64,000 nt of DNA from Rhodosorus marinus (Eukaryota > Rhodophyta > Stylonematophyceae > Stylonematales > Stylonemataceae), in NCBI GenBank assembly GCA_029953675.1, contig JAMWBK010000002.1, positions 124,001-188,000 on the forward strand. The letters run 5' to 3'. The notes below the pieces were generated by a model that was not told where the DNA came from, did not search any database, and saw nothing but the letters and a program-made list of their open reading frames with translations. A program made the translations under genes and the position numbers. Below, in pieces: positions 51,674 to 62,040 of this stretch. Numbering within the stretch: the stretch's first letter is position 1; the number at the start of each line of letters is the position of its first letter.

Positions 51674-54126
51674 TTATAGTGTAATATAACTTGTACTGGT
51701 GAATGTTTTTAATCGGGGGCTGAAAGAAAAAACCCCGAGGGGGAAAAAGAACTGAGCGCGGCGAAGATATCGTGCCTCCACCATCAAAACAGCGTTCATA
51801 CGCCACAGCAAGAAACTTAAACGGGTAAACAAAGAGGAAAGACGGTCAGGGCGTTCGGAACAATTCCCGAAGCCAATGAGAACCAACGGAATCTATAAAC
51901 CCAAAGAACTCAATGACCTACACTAACTATCAATCCAAAGCATTCAATAATGAGGGGGACAAACCGGTATGTCACCGCCGAATCGCGAAAAGTAGGGTTT
52001 GACATCGCTGCCGCGTACTGGGATGCTTTCACATGCCGCATGGACCGAGCTGTGGCTCCTCGCGCCGAGCGGACGCAGGCAGGTACCTGGTCGCCTGAGG
52101 ACAAGGGATGGAGAGGTCAATGTATTCACTGCGACGCGCATTTAGGTCGGACACAACGAGATCCGCCACCCCCTGTACAGCTGGGGCGTCACTTTCGTCA
52201 GCAATTTCCGATGCCACCGCCAGAGGGACCTCATACTCCACTTCTCGGTCCGTACCGAGCGATTGAGTACGAAGGTAGCGGAAAAGCAAGCGGTTGACGG
52301 GCCCGGGCCCTTGAACCTCCGCACAGGACGCCAACAAATGCCATCCATAATCACCCCACGGCACACTGGAACCGCACAATGCACATCGAGAATCCCGCTC
52401 AACAGGCCATGGGGGTTGCGGCAACCCCAGGTACAGTCGTAAGCTTACACGAAGTTCGAGATCGGTAAGTGCCAACCGCGGATACGCAGGTATGACCGTG
52501 AAGAAGCGGGAGCTGAGACTTCCCCTAAACCACGCAGGCGAGCCAAGGTCGACGCCGAGCAGCAAGATGAACTCAGAAGGGTGCCATACGAGTCCCGATG
52601 TACGTCCCTCGAAACGTGTATCCCCGGACCTGCTGCTCTTGAATGCACGCTGCTCCCAAGTAGAACGACTTCGTGTGATTGAATTCGAAATCGACGAGGG
52701 ATGCCTGTGTGTGGACACTCTCGGACGCCGCCGCGAGGGTATCTTCAGGCCCAATGAGGCAGACATCATCGCGGTAACCCACGGTGCGGACCTACGGGAA
52801 CTCTGAGCGCAGGCTATGCAAAACGACCTGGTGCCCACAGCCGTGCAAAAAAGGCGCGAAGGGGTCACCCTGTTGAACCCCGGTCCGCGCTTCAAAGGAG
52901 TGCGAGGAAGGGCCAAGGGTGTCGAAAGTCGGCCCTTGGCACATCAAAGAGTAAACACGACTAACAAAGGGAAAATCTACGGGGAAGACCTGATGCACAA
53001 CATGCATAATGGCCGGTCGAGAGAGACGATTAAGGGCATTCCTAAACTCAACGGATAATAACCTGTATCCGGCGAGTAGGCCAAATCCGAGCGAAGAAGT
53101 ACTGACAGCAAATGACATCCACCACAATAAACTCGGCGTGTCCAAAGAAACGCCGGGATTCGGGGACCAAAGCCCTGACCAGCCACCGTGCTGCCACTTT
53201 ATGGAGCACTTCCACGATGACAATAGGGCGAATGGCAGGAGTCGTAGCAGTGTGACCCGGGTTGGAGAGCAAACATAGCTGTGTCCGTCCCAGTAAAAAC
53301 CATACCCAATCACGAGAGGGATCGCCTTGAAGATTCCCTCCAACTGGGCGCTAACGCTTTCATACCGTCCTCACCCAAAAATCGGAGGTATTCCGCGCAA
53401 ACCCGAGGGCCCAGGAGAACGATTCTTGGGAGCAGTCTGGACCAGCTCACGCACCGCCTCTAAGGTGACCAACAGCCCCTCACCCTCATTGGACGCTGCT
53501 TGGAACAATCCATCACCGCGTCAAAAGACTGATCCAACCCTGAGCCTAGTTTCCGAACCCCAGAAAAAGCGAGCGTAGCGGAGAAGCAAGATCGTCAGAG
53601 TACTCGACGACAGCTTGCTGTTGCTGGAGGATACCGGCAGCCCTCTGGAGATCACCGCCAGCCACAGCGTGACGAACCATTGTTGGTGACTAGACCTGAA
53701 ATCTGAAGCGGGAAATGTAGAGAAGGAAGAGATGGAAGCAAAGCAGAGACGTTCGAGCTCTACAAAGTCACCGGAAAGGAAGAAATGCATCTCAGGCCGA
53801 GGGTGGATACGCTGGGAAGGCAAAGAACTCGGGAAAGTAGAAGAGGTGAGCACGAGGCAAGGAAAAACGAAAAGGAGATCCAAGCGAGAGAGCATTGAGG
53901 GTGATCTGAAGCTTTCTGCCATAAAAAATTGAACACCAACGCGAGAGGCTTGTGAAGACGACGAGGGAGCCCTGCGGCTGGGCTCTGACGGCACAAGGGA
54001 AAGGCACCACCGGTAGGGGGGCAACAAGGCCAGAAAACCACGAGAAAAGACGCTCGCGCCAGCTGGAGGGAGCACCGGCGAACAGGACGAACACAGGCGA
54101 CACACGGGCGGGAGAAGAGGAGTCAT
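51674..54126 (-). pseudogene. Element C ORF2 (RT and endonuclease), frameshifted
   Basis: Open pieces: 54,126-53,521 (N-terminal), 53,343-52,792 (motif A as L-S-V-E-F-R-N-A-L-N-R-L and G-V-Q-Q-G-D-P-F-A-P), 52,782-52,573 (box G-Y-R-D-D-V-C-L-I-G), 52,600-52,029 (C-A-L-C-G-S-S-V-P-W-G-D-Y-G-W-H and V-A-D-L-V-V-S-D...Y-I-D-L-S-I-P-C), 51,886-51,674 (C terminus). The motif A Asp is Glu here. The segment 52,570-51,910 is almost identical to D, unlike the rest, so C may be a mosaic of two families. Confidence 0.65.
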
Positions 54127-54463
54127 ACATCAGGCCTCCCCTCAGTCGTTGAAACGTTCCGGGTATTCGGTGGGGCCACCTCGGAGGGTGACTCACGGGT
54201 GGCACGGCGCTTGCGTGGCCGACGAGTGAAGGAACTAAAAGACCTAAAGAAGGCAGACACAGGATTGTTACTTTGCTCATCATTGTCAGGAACGGAGTCT
54301 TCGCTGGGGGTGTCCAGAGCCAGCGTATTGGGGGAGCAGGAGGGGGCCGCCCGAAATGTCGGCATCAAGAACTGCAACTGTCCGGAGAGGAAGTCCTCTA
54401 AACGGCGAGCGAAGGACGCCACCGGGGGGGGAACGGGCAAAGAGGCTCAACTGGATACGTAGC

Positions 54464-54715
54464 CCCAGACTAACGTAACCGTGTACACTCTACTGAAGAG
54501 CTCCCTATTGGAGCCCATTAAGAAGGAATAAGGATTCTATTAGTCAGCAAAGAAACCCCCTTATGGGTTGTGTGGCTACGTTCTAAGATAGGGACGATTT
54601 CATAGTCTGCTTCGTGGACACGACGAGCAAGGAGGGCGAGGATAGCGTTTCCTTCGCACAGAGTGCGGTTCGAGATCGCGTCGCGCTGCATGAGTTTACT
54701 GCGCAATGACAGGAG
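54464..54715 (-). mobile_element. Family E 3' fragment nested in element C
   Basis: Minus strand: S-N-R-T-L-C-E-G-N-A-I-L-A, R-R-V-H-E-A-D-Y-E-I-V-P, E-R-S-H-T-T-H, then the E 3' UTR with GAGCTCTTCAGTAGAGTGTA, ending ACACGGTTACGTTAGTCTGG. It matches 785-985 closely and interrupts ORF1 of C. Confidence 0.75.
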
Positions 54716-54986
54716 CTTGCGTGGCAGGGTGGCTCTACATCGCCGATGTTGGACCCAACCTGCGTCGAAGCGGTCAAACTCGACAACATAGATACGTGCG
54801 CACGATTCAGTATCATCTTCGGAAGCACAGAGCGCTGAGACTCAGGGGTGGCGACAATCGAGGTAAGGACTTGATGAACCGACCCTTTGACGAGGAAACA
54901 GGCATGAGGTCCAGTGAAATTCACATAGAGGAACTCAGATGGAGCGACCCCAAGTGAGGAGGCCACAGTCATCACGGAAATCACGG

Positions 54987-55050
54987 TGATGATCCGTTTA
55001 TTCAGAGGCTAACTACCCTGAGAAGCGAGAGACAAGATGCTGATGACGCG
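54987..55050 (-). mobile_element. D-type tail (about 64 bp) nested in element C
   Basis: On the minus strand CGTCATCAGCATCTTGTCTC and TCGCTTCTCAGGGTAGTTAG, then CCTCTGAATAAACGG, match D at 49,633-49,690. The C reading frame is intact on both sides, showing that this is an insertion. Confidence 0.7.
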
Positions 55051-56780
55051 CGGTAGTGCACGGGGGCGCGACCCCGACCACGAGAAGGGGTCGCGGGGGG
55101 GGCACGTTCGTGATCCAGACGAGATGAAACGGAGAGAGCTGGCGAAGAGAAGTCGGAACTGGCCACGGGGGAAGGCATCATACGCACCATGGCCGTCGTG
55201 CGTTGTTCAGAGGAGCCCCGACGAAGGACCTGGGAATAGGAGGGCCGAGAGACACTCGCAGGAGCAGGATTAGGCCCCAAGGAAAGCCCAGGGGAGGGGG
55301 AGGGTTCGCCCGGCGACTAGGAGAGCCACGGCAGAATGAGGGATGGTCTGGGCGGAACGCTCCGGACGACTGAAGGCAGGGCGGTGTGCGGAGCTCCTCC
55401 CCGGCAGCAGCGGGGGAAGGACAAAGGCACCCGCGTTAGAAGGAAAGTTCTCCAGGCACGCCGTCAGCGTGGGCAGGCGGTTCTCCTGCAAGGCAACGAC
55501 GAGAAGGCTGGTCAGCTTCGAGACGAGTACGTGCGACGACACTTCGTCGGGGTTGCTGAGAGTGGCATGGGTGTTGAATGCGCCCGCTTAGCTCCACGAG
55601 CTGAGAAAGGGCAGCGCTACTACCAGAAGAGGTGGGGAAACCCCAGCCGTAAAATCACAAAAGAGTGTGACGAAGAGAAGTTTCACCACAAAAGCCCTCA
55701 AGAACGGGCGAATACCCAATACAAAGTACCCAGCTCCCCCCACCACAACCCCAACGGAAACAGAGAAAGCCCGCAGACAAACCACACCCACCCCCCAAAA
55801 ACGGGAGATGGACCACGGAAGGCAGCTGGTGTTTGCACCTTTACTGTTACTAGGAATCAGCCTTCCCGATTGGAGGCTTGTAAGCAGGAAGTAAAAGCAC
55901 CCCTAGTTCATTGCATTTCTAAAGTTCAGGTTCGAGAAGCGCCGGCCTTCAGGACTACGCGCGAGTGAATCCTCCAAAGACCTCCGTTTAGGGCCGCCAT
56001 CGCTCGGGGGATAGGGGAAGAACTCGGATCCAGATGCCGTGTGAGGGATCGGAGACGGGTCATTGCGGTCTCCGATCCCAGCCGTCTAAACGCTTCCAGA
56101 GCGATCCGCGGACTCTGGATACTTGCGGATCTTCCGATGAGCAGCGCTAGTGCCATTTTTTTATGTCTCCTGTTTTCTCAGCGCCGAAACGAGGAACACT
56201 TTTTTTTGGTCCTCCCATACAGTTGTTTCCTATGGGGAGAAATATACGGGAAAAGCGCTCGATCTTATCTCCTAAAATTCTCGCACATCGTATTTTTTCA
56301 ATGCTCTCCAACCAGGCAGGTCGTGCGTTTTGTCCAGAAGGTTCTTGGCTCACGTGCGAGCTAGTTGCTCGCAAATTCGACGGCAAATTTTCCCGAAGAC
56401 GTTTGAGGACATAGTAGCCACCCCAACGTTTTTCGAAGTTTTCCAAGCGAATTTCGGATAGAAGGTTTCGCTCTTCTCTTCAATCGCCAGGCTTCAACGG
56501 CAACTCCTTGCATCTAAAATCGCCGGAAGCAAGCATTGTGGGTTTTCCTCATATTCTCACAGCGGCAGCATTGGTTGGATGCGGTATTTCCAGGTCGCAT
56601 CGATCTCTGGGCTCTTGGGAGTCCTTTGTAGCGGTACGCAATGATGCCCTACGCGTGACTAAAAGCGTTATGAACCCAGCTCGGCGAACCGCGCGTGTGA
56701 TCCCCCCACTGCCGAGCCCAGCTCATCACCAAGAAAAGAGGCACCTTGGGTGGAAGTCCGCAGACAAAAAAAAAACGGAT

Positions 56781-56908
56781 AGGGACTGGAGTATTATTAA
56801 AGATAAACAATAGTAATCCCAAATCCAACACAAGAAAGCGAGGTACCTTACCGAGCAAAAATCAGATGGGGACTGGAGTATTATTAAAGATAAACAATAG
56901 TAATCCCG
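56781..56908. repeat. 39-bp perfect direct repeat, two copies 50 bp apart
   Basis: GGGACTGGAGTATTATTAAA plus GATAAACAATAGTAATCCC occurs at about 56,781-56,819 and 56,870-56,908 without mismatch. Confidence 0.85.
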
Positions 56909-58303
56909 CTAGATGTACTTCAACTCGCCCTCAGTTGGGCGAGTTGCAAGGCTTTTTTCTTTTGAGATTGTGAGTCGGCAAAATAACACTGAAAAAAAGA
57001 AGAAAATTTTGCGCATGGAGCGAATATATTTGTTTTTCTTCAAAATTAGCCAGTCTCCATCAAACTTCCCCTCCTTGCTTCAACCAATACGTAAGCTGCG
57101 CTCTATGAGAGAAAATAACAGAAAAAGTTGTGACTTACGGCAAAACAAACACTACGGCTGGTTAAAAGTTACGCCTGGACACAAGAAATACGATTGAAAA
57201 TTGTCACTGACCGATAAATACCGTTGGCCTGATTGCAGAAAGGGAAGAACTTTTGTTTGGAATATGGGCAATGGGCTCTCCCCGAATAAAAATTGCAACT
57301 TGATTGAACCCACCCACAGAGCGAGTGAGAACGCTCAATGTTGGCTTTCTGTTGGCTTTCTGTTTGGTCAGAGGTGATTCACTCGTAGCTGGGAGAAGCG
57401 GAGAAGCCGCGACGAGGTCTTCAACGGTCATTCCAAGGAATTGTTTGGAACTCGTATATCAATTATTTTGACCGCAAAAGGGATTGAAGCAGGGCAAATT
57501 TATGAAACAATTAAAAAAACAACTCCCATGTTCAGGCTAATAATTTAAGATAAAGCAATAAATTGCGGCAGGGGGAGAGGAGACTCGGTTCCACCCTCAA
57601 GCTGGGAGAATTCTAAGCAAATTTGAGGTTGTGCGATGAAGGGAGATTCGATAGAGCTCGTTTCCACGCCTTGTAGTTGCATCTTCGTGTCCAAAGTTTC
57701 CTGTCAGTCTCATATGCTTCTGCTGAATAAGTCTCCATTTTTGGACTTAACTCTTGCCCGATGATTTCCATAAAATGGTCCGAATTTGATTAAATAAATT
57801 AGCGAAAATGGATCTAAGCGAATATTCTGGTTCGAAATTTTTTTTTTACCACGCCGATGTTTTTTACGTTATTTTTTCATACCGGGTTGGCTTGCCGGGG
57901 GGTAGGGTGTGGGTATATGATGGTTGGTTATTCGGTTGAATAATGTTTGTTTTCAAAAGGACCTCTCCTCCATCTCCAATTGAAGTGTTCCAATAGCGGG
58001 GGCTACCAGAACACTGGCCAAGACAGGTACTGCAATATCTGTCCCAACGAACGAACTACCCCCTAAGACCTTCGGATATTATTTCAAAAACAATCATAGG
58101 GTATCAGAAGAAGGATTCTGAATGAACGATTGTCGTTGATGTACGCAGTGAAAAAGCCGTTGGCTACACATATCTGTGAATTGTTTTGATTTTATTCTGA
58201 GGCAAGATCAAAGGGTTTACAACACCATTGCCGTTGCCACGCTCCTCCCGTGTGCTGGTGGTTGTCAAAACTAAAATCCCCGGGTCTCTCACTCGACTAA
58301 CCC

Positions 58304-58410
58304 CGGGTTTACTTCACTGTCTTTTCGGTTAGGGATGCGAAGACATGTTGGCGCACGGGTTTACTTCACTGTCTTTTCGGTTAGGGATGCGAAGACATGT
58401 TGGCGCACGG
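58304..58410. repeat. Tandem duplication, about 52 bp x 2
   Basis: GGGTTTACTTCACTGTCTTT followed by TCGGTTAGGGATGCGAAGAC is repeated back to back. Confidence 0.85.
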
Positions 58411-58940
58411 ACACAAAGAGTCTACAGCTTGCAAAGGCCTTGGCGAACTGCCCTGCCCGGCCCCCGCCGGCGGGATGAAGCTCTGGCTACTGGCTCCCGA
58501 AGAAATCAGGGCAGTGATCGAATCAAGCAGATTGCGCGTTGCAAAGGCCGTTGGGCCACGATGCAGAAGAGTCTGCTTACTAGATTCAATAAAATAAAGG
58601 AATAACGTGCTCCAAATTTTCATTGTGTTGGGTTGTAAGCTAAGGTCTCCCTTTCACATCGAAGTTAGGCCTTGAAATAAGTGGCTTGTTTGCTCGACGG
58701 GAAGTGAATCTTGGGGGGTTTGATTTGGAACCGCGAGGTAGTTAATTTCGTGCTTGAATGTATGTCTTTTACGAAGATTGACCTCTGGAACAGAAGAAAT
58801 CGGATAGAGGTCGTAGGTAATTGCGTACAGGATCAAATTTCATGGCGGTTGAAAGGACGCAGCTGCGAAAAGTTTTTGGAGGGCAGAATGAACTGGGAAT
58901 TGTGGTTAGCTCCGCTGTATACAGACATACCACATATGTA

Positions 58941-58950
58941 TATATATAAA
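58941..58950 (+). promoter_or_regulatory. TATA box, first tandem Cys-rich gene
   Basis: TATATATAAA, 216 bp before the ATG at 59,166. Conserved in unit 2 (61,892) although the surrounding bases differ. Confidence 0.55.
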
Positions 58951-59165
58951 TATGACACTTCCGCTTGACTTACTTGTGACGGCAAGGGGGCAAGCCGAAG
59001 CGTCGGGAAGAGGTCGCCTGATGGTGTGGATGGTTGTGGCAAAGCATAGTTAAGCCGTTTGTACACGTTGGGAAGAGTTTGCCAGGAGAGGGTAGACGTC
59101 AGTGAGGCACTTGTACTGTGTCGGTCGATTCCGAAGTGCGAGTTTCGGTGTTTGAAAAGGATAAG

Positions 59166-60500
59166 ATGAGGGTTCTACCTGTAGTGGGAATAGTGCTCGG
59201 CTTGCTCGCAGGTTTGGCCTGTGGCAGCGGTGTTTCTTTGGACGGGGATGCGCTATACTCGAGGAGATCATCAGCAACAGACTTAAGGAAGTGCTCTTTC
59301 TTCACGAATCAGTTTAACAAAGTCGATCTCGGTAATGGAAAGCAGAAATGCTATTGGCTCCGTGATTCCGGGGGTAGCATGGATCTTGTCGGTACAGTAT
59401 GTAACGAGCTCGTCGAGCAATATGGAAAGCTGTGTGTCAAGTTCCGGTTCAGCGCCCGTGTCGAATGGGAGTTAATGACGACTTTCGCGGGAATAAGAGG
59501 CGACTGCAACAAGCCAGGCACCTATCCATTCCAGGAGAAGAAAAAAGGGCCTAGGAAGACGATGAACCTGACAGTCTGTCTGGACGAGTTCAAGGTTCCT
59601 AAGGGTGACGACCGTGAAGGCTGCTGCAACGAAGACATTTGCATGTTCATAAAAGCTAAGGTCCGCAAAGTTGGAAGAACTGCCATCAAGAACGCTTACC
59701 CGGAGGAGGATGTGGAAAGGTGTGCAATCAGGTCGGATACTGATTTCGTTTCCTGCCGACGAAAGCTCAAATGCAGAAATGTTGCAACCCCGATCCCGAC
59801 ACCGATCCCGACACCGATACCGACCCCGGTCCCGACACCGATACCGACCCCGGTCCCGACACCGGACCCGGTATGCCAGGATTACGCAGACGCCTTCGAC
59901 GCAGTTTTCCTGAGCAATGAGGAGCAGTGCTACAATCTGGTTATTACTCAGACTGGACCAACGGCTGCAGTAGTCTGTATTACAGCGACAGAGACGAACG
60001 GCCAGACGTGTCTGAGGTATTCGTTCATGGCCGAAACCGGCTTTACTCTCGACACGGTCCGCGCTGGGGCGTCCGCCAACTGTGACAATCTGGGAGAGGA
60101 CCCCATCCAGGTAGAAGAGACAGCTGGAGACCCAGGTATGTGGGTCGTGAACGTCTGCCTAGACGAATTCACAGCACCTCCTGGGGAGGATGGAGAGGGA
60201 TGCTGCAACGGGCCAATCTGTGTTATTACGCAGGCTAACGTCACTGAAACGGGCAGCACAGTCAATGTCAACGTTCCGGCCTCCCCCTCTACCAATGGGA
60301 CTGATCAATGCCTTGTTCGAACCCCGAGTTTGTTCGTTGGGTGCCCTGTTGAATTGAGTTGCGAAGATGTGGAGGAGACCTCAACGCCGATCCCCGGAAC
60401 ACCGCTGCCAGGAAATGTAATACCTAACGGTACCCGGTTGGTGCGGGATCCAAGCATTGAGATGGAGCCGATGGCTACGGAAATGGCAATGCCCGAATAA
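59166..60500 (+). CDS. Secreted Cys-rich two-domain protein with Pro-Thr linker, 444 aa (copy 1)
   Basis: ATG at 59,166 starts a signal peptide (M-R-V-L-P-V-V-G-I-V-L-G-L-L-A-G-L-A). Domain 1 (about 38-205) and domain 2 (about 238-420) each carry the marks of the gene at 27,080: K/Q-C-Y, V-C, G-x-x-C-x-x-F/Y-x-F, A-G-x...C, V-C-L-D-E-F, P-x-G-x-D-x-E-G-C-C-N, I-C. The linker is a run of P-T-P-I-P-T-P-V repeats, typical of rigid extracellular spacers. N-glycosylation sequons are present (N-L-T, N-V-T, N-G-T twice). The C-terminal tail is Met/Glu-rich. It is probably a cell-wall or matrix protein; function unknown. The linker is 12 residues longer than in copy 2. No intron. Confidence 0.85.
   Translation: MRVLPVVGIVLGLLAGLACGSGVSLDGDALYSRRSSATDLRKCSFFTNQFNKVDLGNGKQKCYWLRDSGGSMDLVGTVCNELVEQYGKLCVKFRFSARVEWELMTTFAGIRGDCNKPGTYPFQEKKKGPRKTMNLTVCLDEFKVPKGDDREGCCNEDICMFIKAKVRKVGRTAIKNAYPEEDVERCAIRSDTDFVSCRRKLKCRNVATPIPTPIPTPIPTPVPTPIPTPVPTPDPVCQDYADAFDAVFLSNEEQCYNLVITQTGPTAAVVCITATETNGQTCLRYSFMAETGFTLDTVRAGASANCDNLGEDPIQVEETAGDPGMWVVNVCLDEFTAPPGEDGEGCCNGPICVITQANVTETGSTVNVNVPASPSTNGTDQCLVRTPSLFVGCPVELSCEDVEETSTPIPGTPLPGNVIPNGTRLVRDPSIEMEPMATEMAMPE
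59788..59872 (+). repeat. Coding minisatellite of the Pro-Thr linker
   Basis: Units of CCGATCCCGACA / CCGATACCGACC / CCGGTCCCGACA, 12 bp each, encode P-I-P-T and P-V-P-T. Copy 2 (62,668-62,703) has three fewer units. Confidence 0.85.
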
Positions 60501-60570
60501 GAAGGGCAGGGAGAAGGTGGGGTGATGAATTGGAAATTGATGAATTTTAGTACTCGAATCCTGTTCACGT

Positions 60571-60805
60571 TTAAGATAGATATCGAGTCACGTCGACATC
60601 GTAAAGCATTGAGTCAATCCGCAGCTTGTCTTTAATTCTGAGGTCGAACTTGCCCTCTTGCGCGTTTTCCGTCGCCTGAAATACAACGTCGAGACGTAAC
60701 CGGAACGCCAGACTCGCCAGCAGCTGACCTTAATTGTTCGCTTCCACCAGATTGGATGGTTGGAACAACTCGCACTCACCCAAGTACTAGTGAAAGAAGT
60801 GCGGT
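60571..60805 (-). pseudogene. Convergent gene remnant (unit 1), unknown protein C terminus
   Basis: The minus-strand frame encodes F-R-L-R-L-D-V-V-F-Q-A-T-E-N-A-Q-E-G, F-D-L-R-I-K-D-K-L-R-I-D and D-V-D-V-T-R-Y-L-S, then a stop at 60,571. An in-frame TAA lies at about 60,731 (N-N-stop, where copy 2 has N-N-Q). It looks like the last exon of a gene convergent with the Cys-rich gene. The family is not recognised. Confidence 0.45.
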
Positions 60806-60889
60806 CCGCGGCACTACGCAATCAACCCTATCTGGATCTCAAGCGAATCTGTTTCCAACTTTTAGACTGAACTAGGGCGCATTTTGGAC

Positions 60890-61110
60890 GGTTGTGAACC
60901 TGCGTGGGGGTGCCTGGCACGCAGGCGCGTGCCCTCCTGTCCCAAGTGACCAGCTTGCGGTTACCTTGAGACGGCCGATTTGAACGATTCCGGAGAGGAA
61001 TATTCTCTCCTTGCTAGGTACCGAGATGGGGCTCTTTCGTATGACTCTGCGTTGGGGAGGTCGTACGTCCTCTTGGGCCAGATGATCTATTCGCCGAGAT
61101 TCGTCATGCA
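60890..61110 (+). pseudogene. B-like ORF1 fragment (unit 1)
   Basis: G-T-Q-A-R-A-L-L-S-Q-V-T-S-L resembles the start region of element B ORF1 (G-T-Q-A-R-A-L-I-S-A-V-T-S-L, about 5,740). Similarity fades after about 25 codons. The same fragment is in unit 2 at 63,757. Confidence 0.45.
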
Positions 61111-61215
61111 TGACTGTCTCGGGGTTAACCCCTGGACAGGGGGCCTGGGTAAGTTAGAGCGGACATCGAACGTTCGTGCTGAGCTGCGGTAGGTAGCTGC
61201 CGAATAAAGTACCGG
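61111..61215 (+). mobile_element. Family F-type 3' UTR fragment
   Basis: CCTGGACAGGGGGCCTGGGT parallels F at about 340-360, and the end TAGGTAGCTGCCGAATAAAG then TACCGGGTTC is the F terminus. GGTA and TACC can pair around the AATAAAG loop, a different stem from GTAGC/GCTAC at 290-315. Confidence 0.6.
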
Positions 61216-61861
61216 GTTCATGTTACGCGAACCGGAGTACTGCTTGGGGGCGCGCAAACTCTCGTCCAAGCAGATCTGAATCGAGAACTCCGGCTTCTTT
61301 GGTTCCTGGACGTATTTCGTCCGACTGGTTTCGATGGCACCCCTACGATGTTCGAATGAATTTGTATATCTGAGACTGATAGAAATAACCTCGAGGGGAA
61401 AAAAAGACTGCTCGACGAATATCGCGCGCTCCGACATCAAGGCAGGGTTCTGATTAGGAAAGCAAGAAGCGAGGAGCTTCCCGGGTAATGACGAATTTCC
61501 CAACATTATCGGAGAAGATCCGGGAAGAGCTATACTCTTGAAACTGAGGCATTTTGATTTCTTAATTTTGATTTCCCTTGTTCCCAACATCAGGACAGAG
61601 CCTCCCAATGCCAGGGAGCAGGAGGTGCTTCTCACATTCAATTTCAAGACCGACTTGCCGTACGAAATCGGAAACTTTTTTTCCCCGGGGAAAAAAAAAC
61701 GAAAAAAAAACGCAACCCTTGTTCACGCCAGTGCATTGGATAAACTGAAAAGGGACAGTTCATGTTTATCCTTTAATTGGCTTCATTAGCATAGCCTTTA
61801 ACTACGACAATGACTACCAATAATAAAGACTAAAGTCTTCTAAGAGCAAATTGTGAATAGC
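61216..61861. mobile_element. C-type tail (61,367-61,460, minus) and undetermined debris
   Basis: On the minus strand M-S-E-R-A-I-F-V-E-Q-S-F-F-P-L-E and TTTTTTTCCCCTCGAGGTTA match the C-type tail at 51,720-51,800 in a degenerate form. The rest has no supported gene. Confidence 0.4.
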
Positions 61862-61891
61862 GGAGCTATTCGCAGACATACCTCGTATGTC

Positions 61892-61900
61892 TATATATAA
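61892..61900 (+). promoter_or_regulatory. TATA box, second tandem Cys-rich gene
   Basis: TATATATAA, 141 bp before the ATG at 62,041. The distance is shorter than in unit 1 because about 75 bp of leader differ. Confidence 0.55.
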
Positions 61901-62040
61901 ATATGAGACATCCGCTTTTCCTATGATCCGTGCAGACAAGCTCAGGCGCGGGGAAGACGACTGTATCCTGATCGTGTGGATGCTTGTGGCAAAGCGTAGT
62001 GAAACCGTTTGTACACGTTGGGAAGAGTTTGCCCAGAGGG

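Larger units (their letters stand above)
54123..55542 (-). pseudogene. Element C ORF1, broken by two insertions
   Basis: N-terminal frame 55,542-55,270 (L-P-T-L-T-A-C-L-E-N-F), then 55,280-55,050 (R-P-S-Y-S-Q-V-L-R-R-G, compare S-Y-A-S-V-L-R-K-G in B). The conserved core restarts at 54,984: A-S-S-L-G-V-A-P-S-E-F-L-Y, G-P-H-A-C-F-L-V, I-L-N-R-A-H-V-S-M. After the E insertion the frame 54,440-54,123 covers the C-terminal, Ser- and Arg-rich end (R-R-P-R-K-R-R-A). The stop TGA overlaps the ORF2 ATG in ATGA (4 nt). Confidence 0.6.
51674..55830 (-). mobile_element. Element C: non-LTR retrotransposon with two nested insertions
   Basis: Minus strand: GT-rich 5' UTR (about 55,830-55,550), ORF1 (55,542-54,123), ORF2 (54,126-about 51,680), and a 3' UTR with TTTTTCCCCCTCGGGGTTTT. 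It is a third family of the same clade as A/D and B. A D-type tail (54,987-55,050) and an E fragment (54,464-54,715), both in the same orientation as C, interrupt ORF1. Tails of the same family are at 26,083-26,286 and 61,367-61,460. Confidence 0.75.
55831..58904. other. 3-kb stretch without a supported gene
   Basis: No conserved frame. It holds two repeats listed separately and AT-rich DNA around 56,950-57,900. Weak frames at 56,041-56,364 and 58,345-58,605 have no recognised content. Confidence 0.35.
58905..61110 (+). repeat. Large tandem duplication, unit 1
   Basis: Homologous to 61,862-63,980 (offset about 2.84-2.88 kb). The unit holds a TATA box, a secreted Cys-rich gene, a convergent gene remnant and a B-like ORF1 fragment. 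Coding parts are almost identical; the left flank has diverged more. A region of unrelated retroelement debris (61,120-61,860) separates the units. Confidence 0.85.

Noticed and set aside
55336-55968. 210-codon plus-strand ORF opposite element C 5' region
   Set aside because: It is antisense to ORF1 and the GT-rich 5' UTR of C and has a basic, proline-rich composition typical of such shadows.
61984-62040. Upstream extension of the second Cys-rich gene before ATG 62,041
   Set aside because: There is no in-frame ATG there, the leader is not conserved as protein in copy 1, and the signal peptide begins at 62,041.
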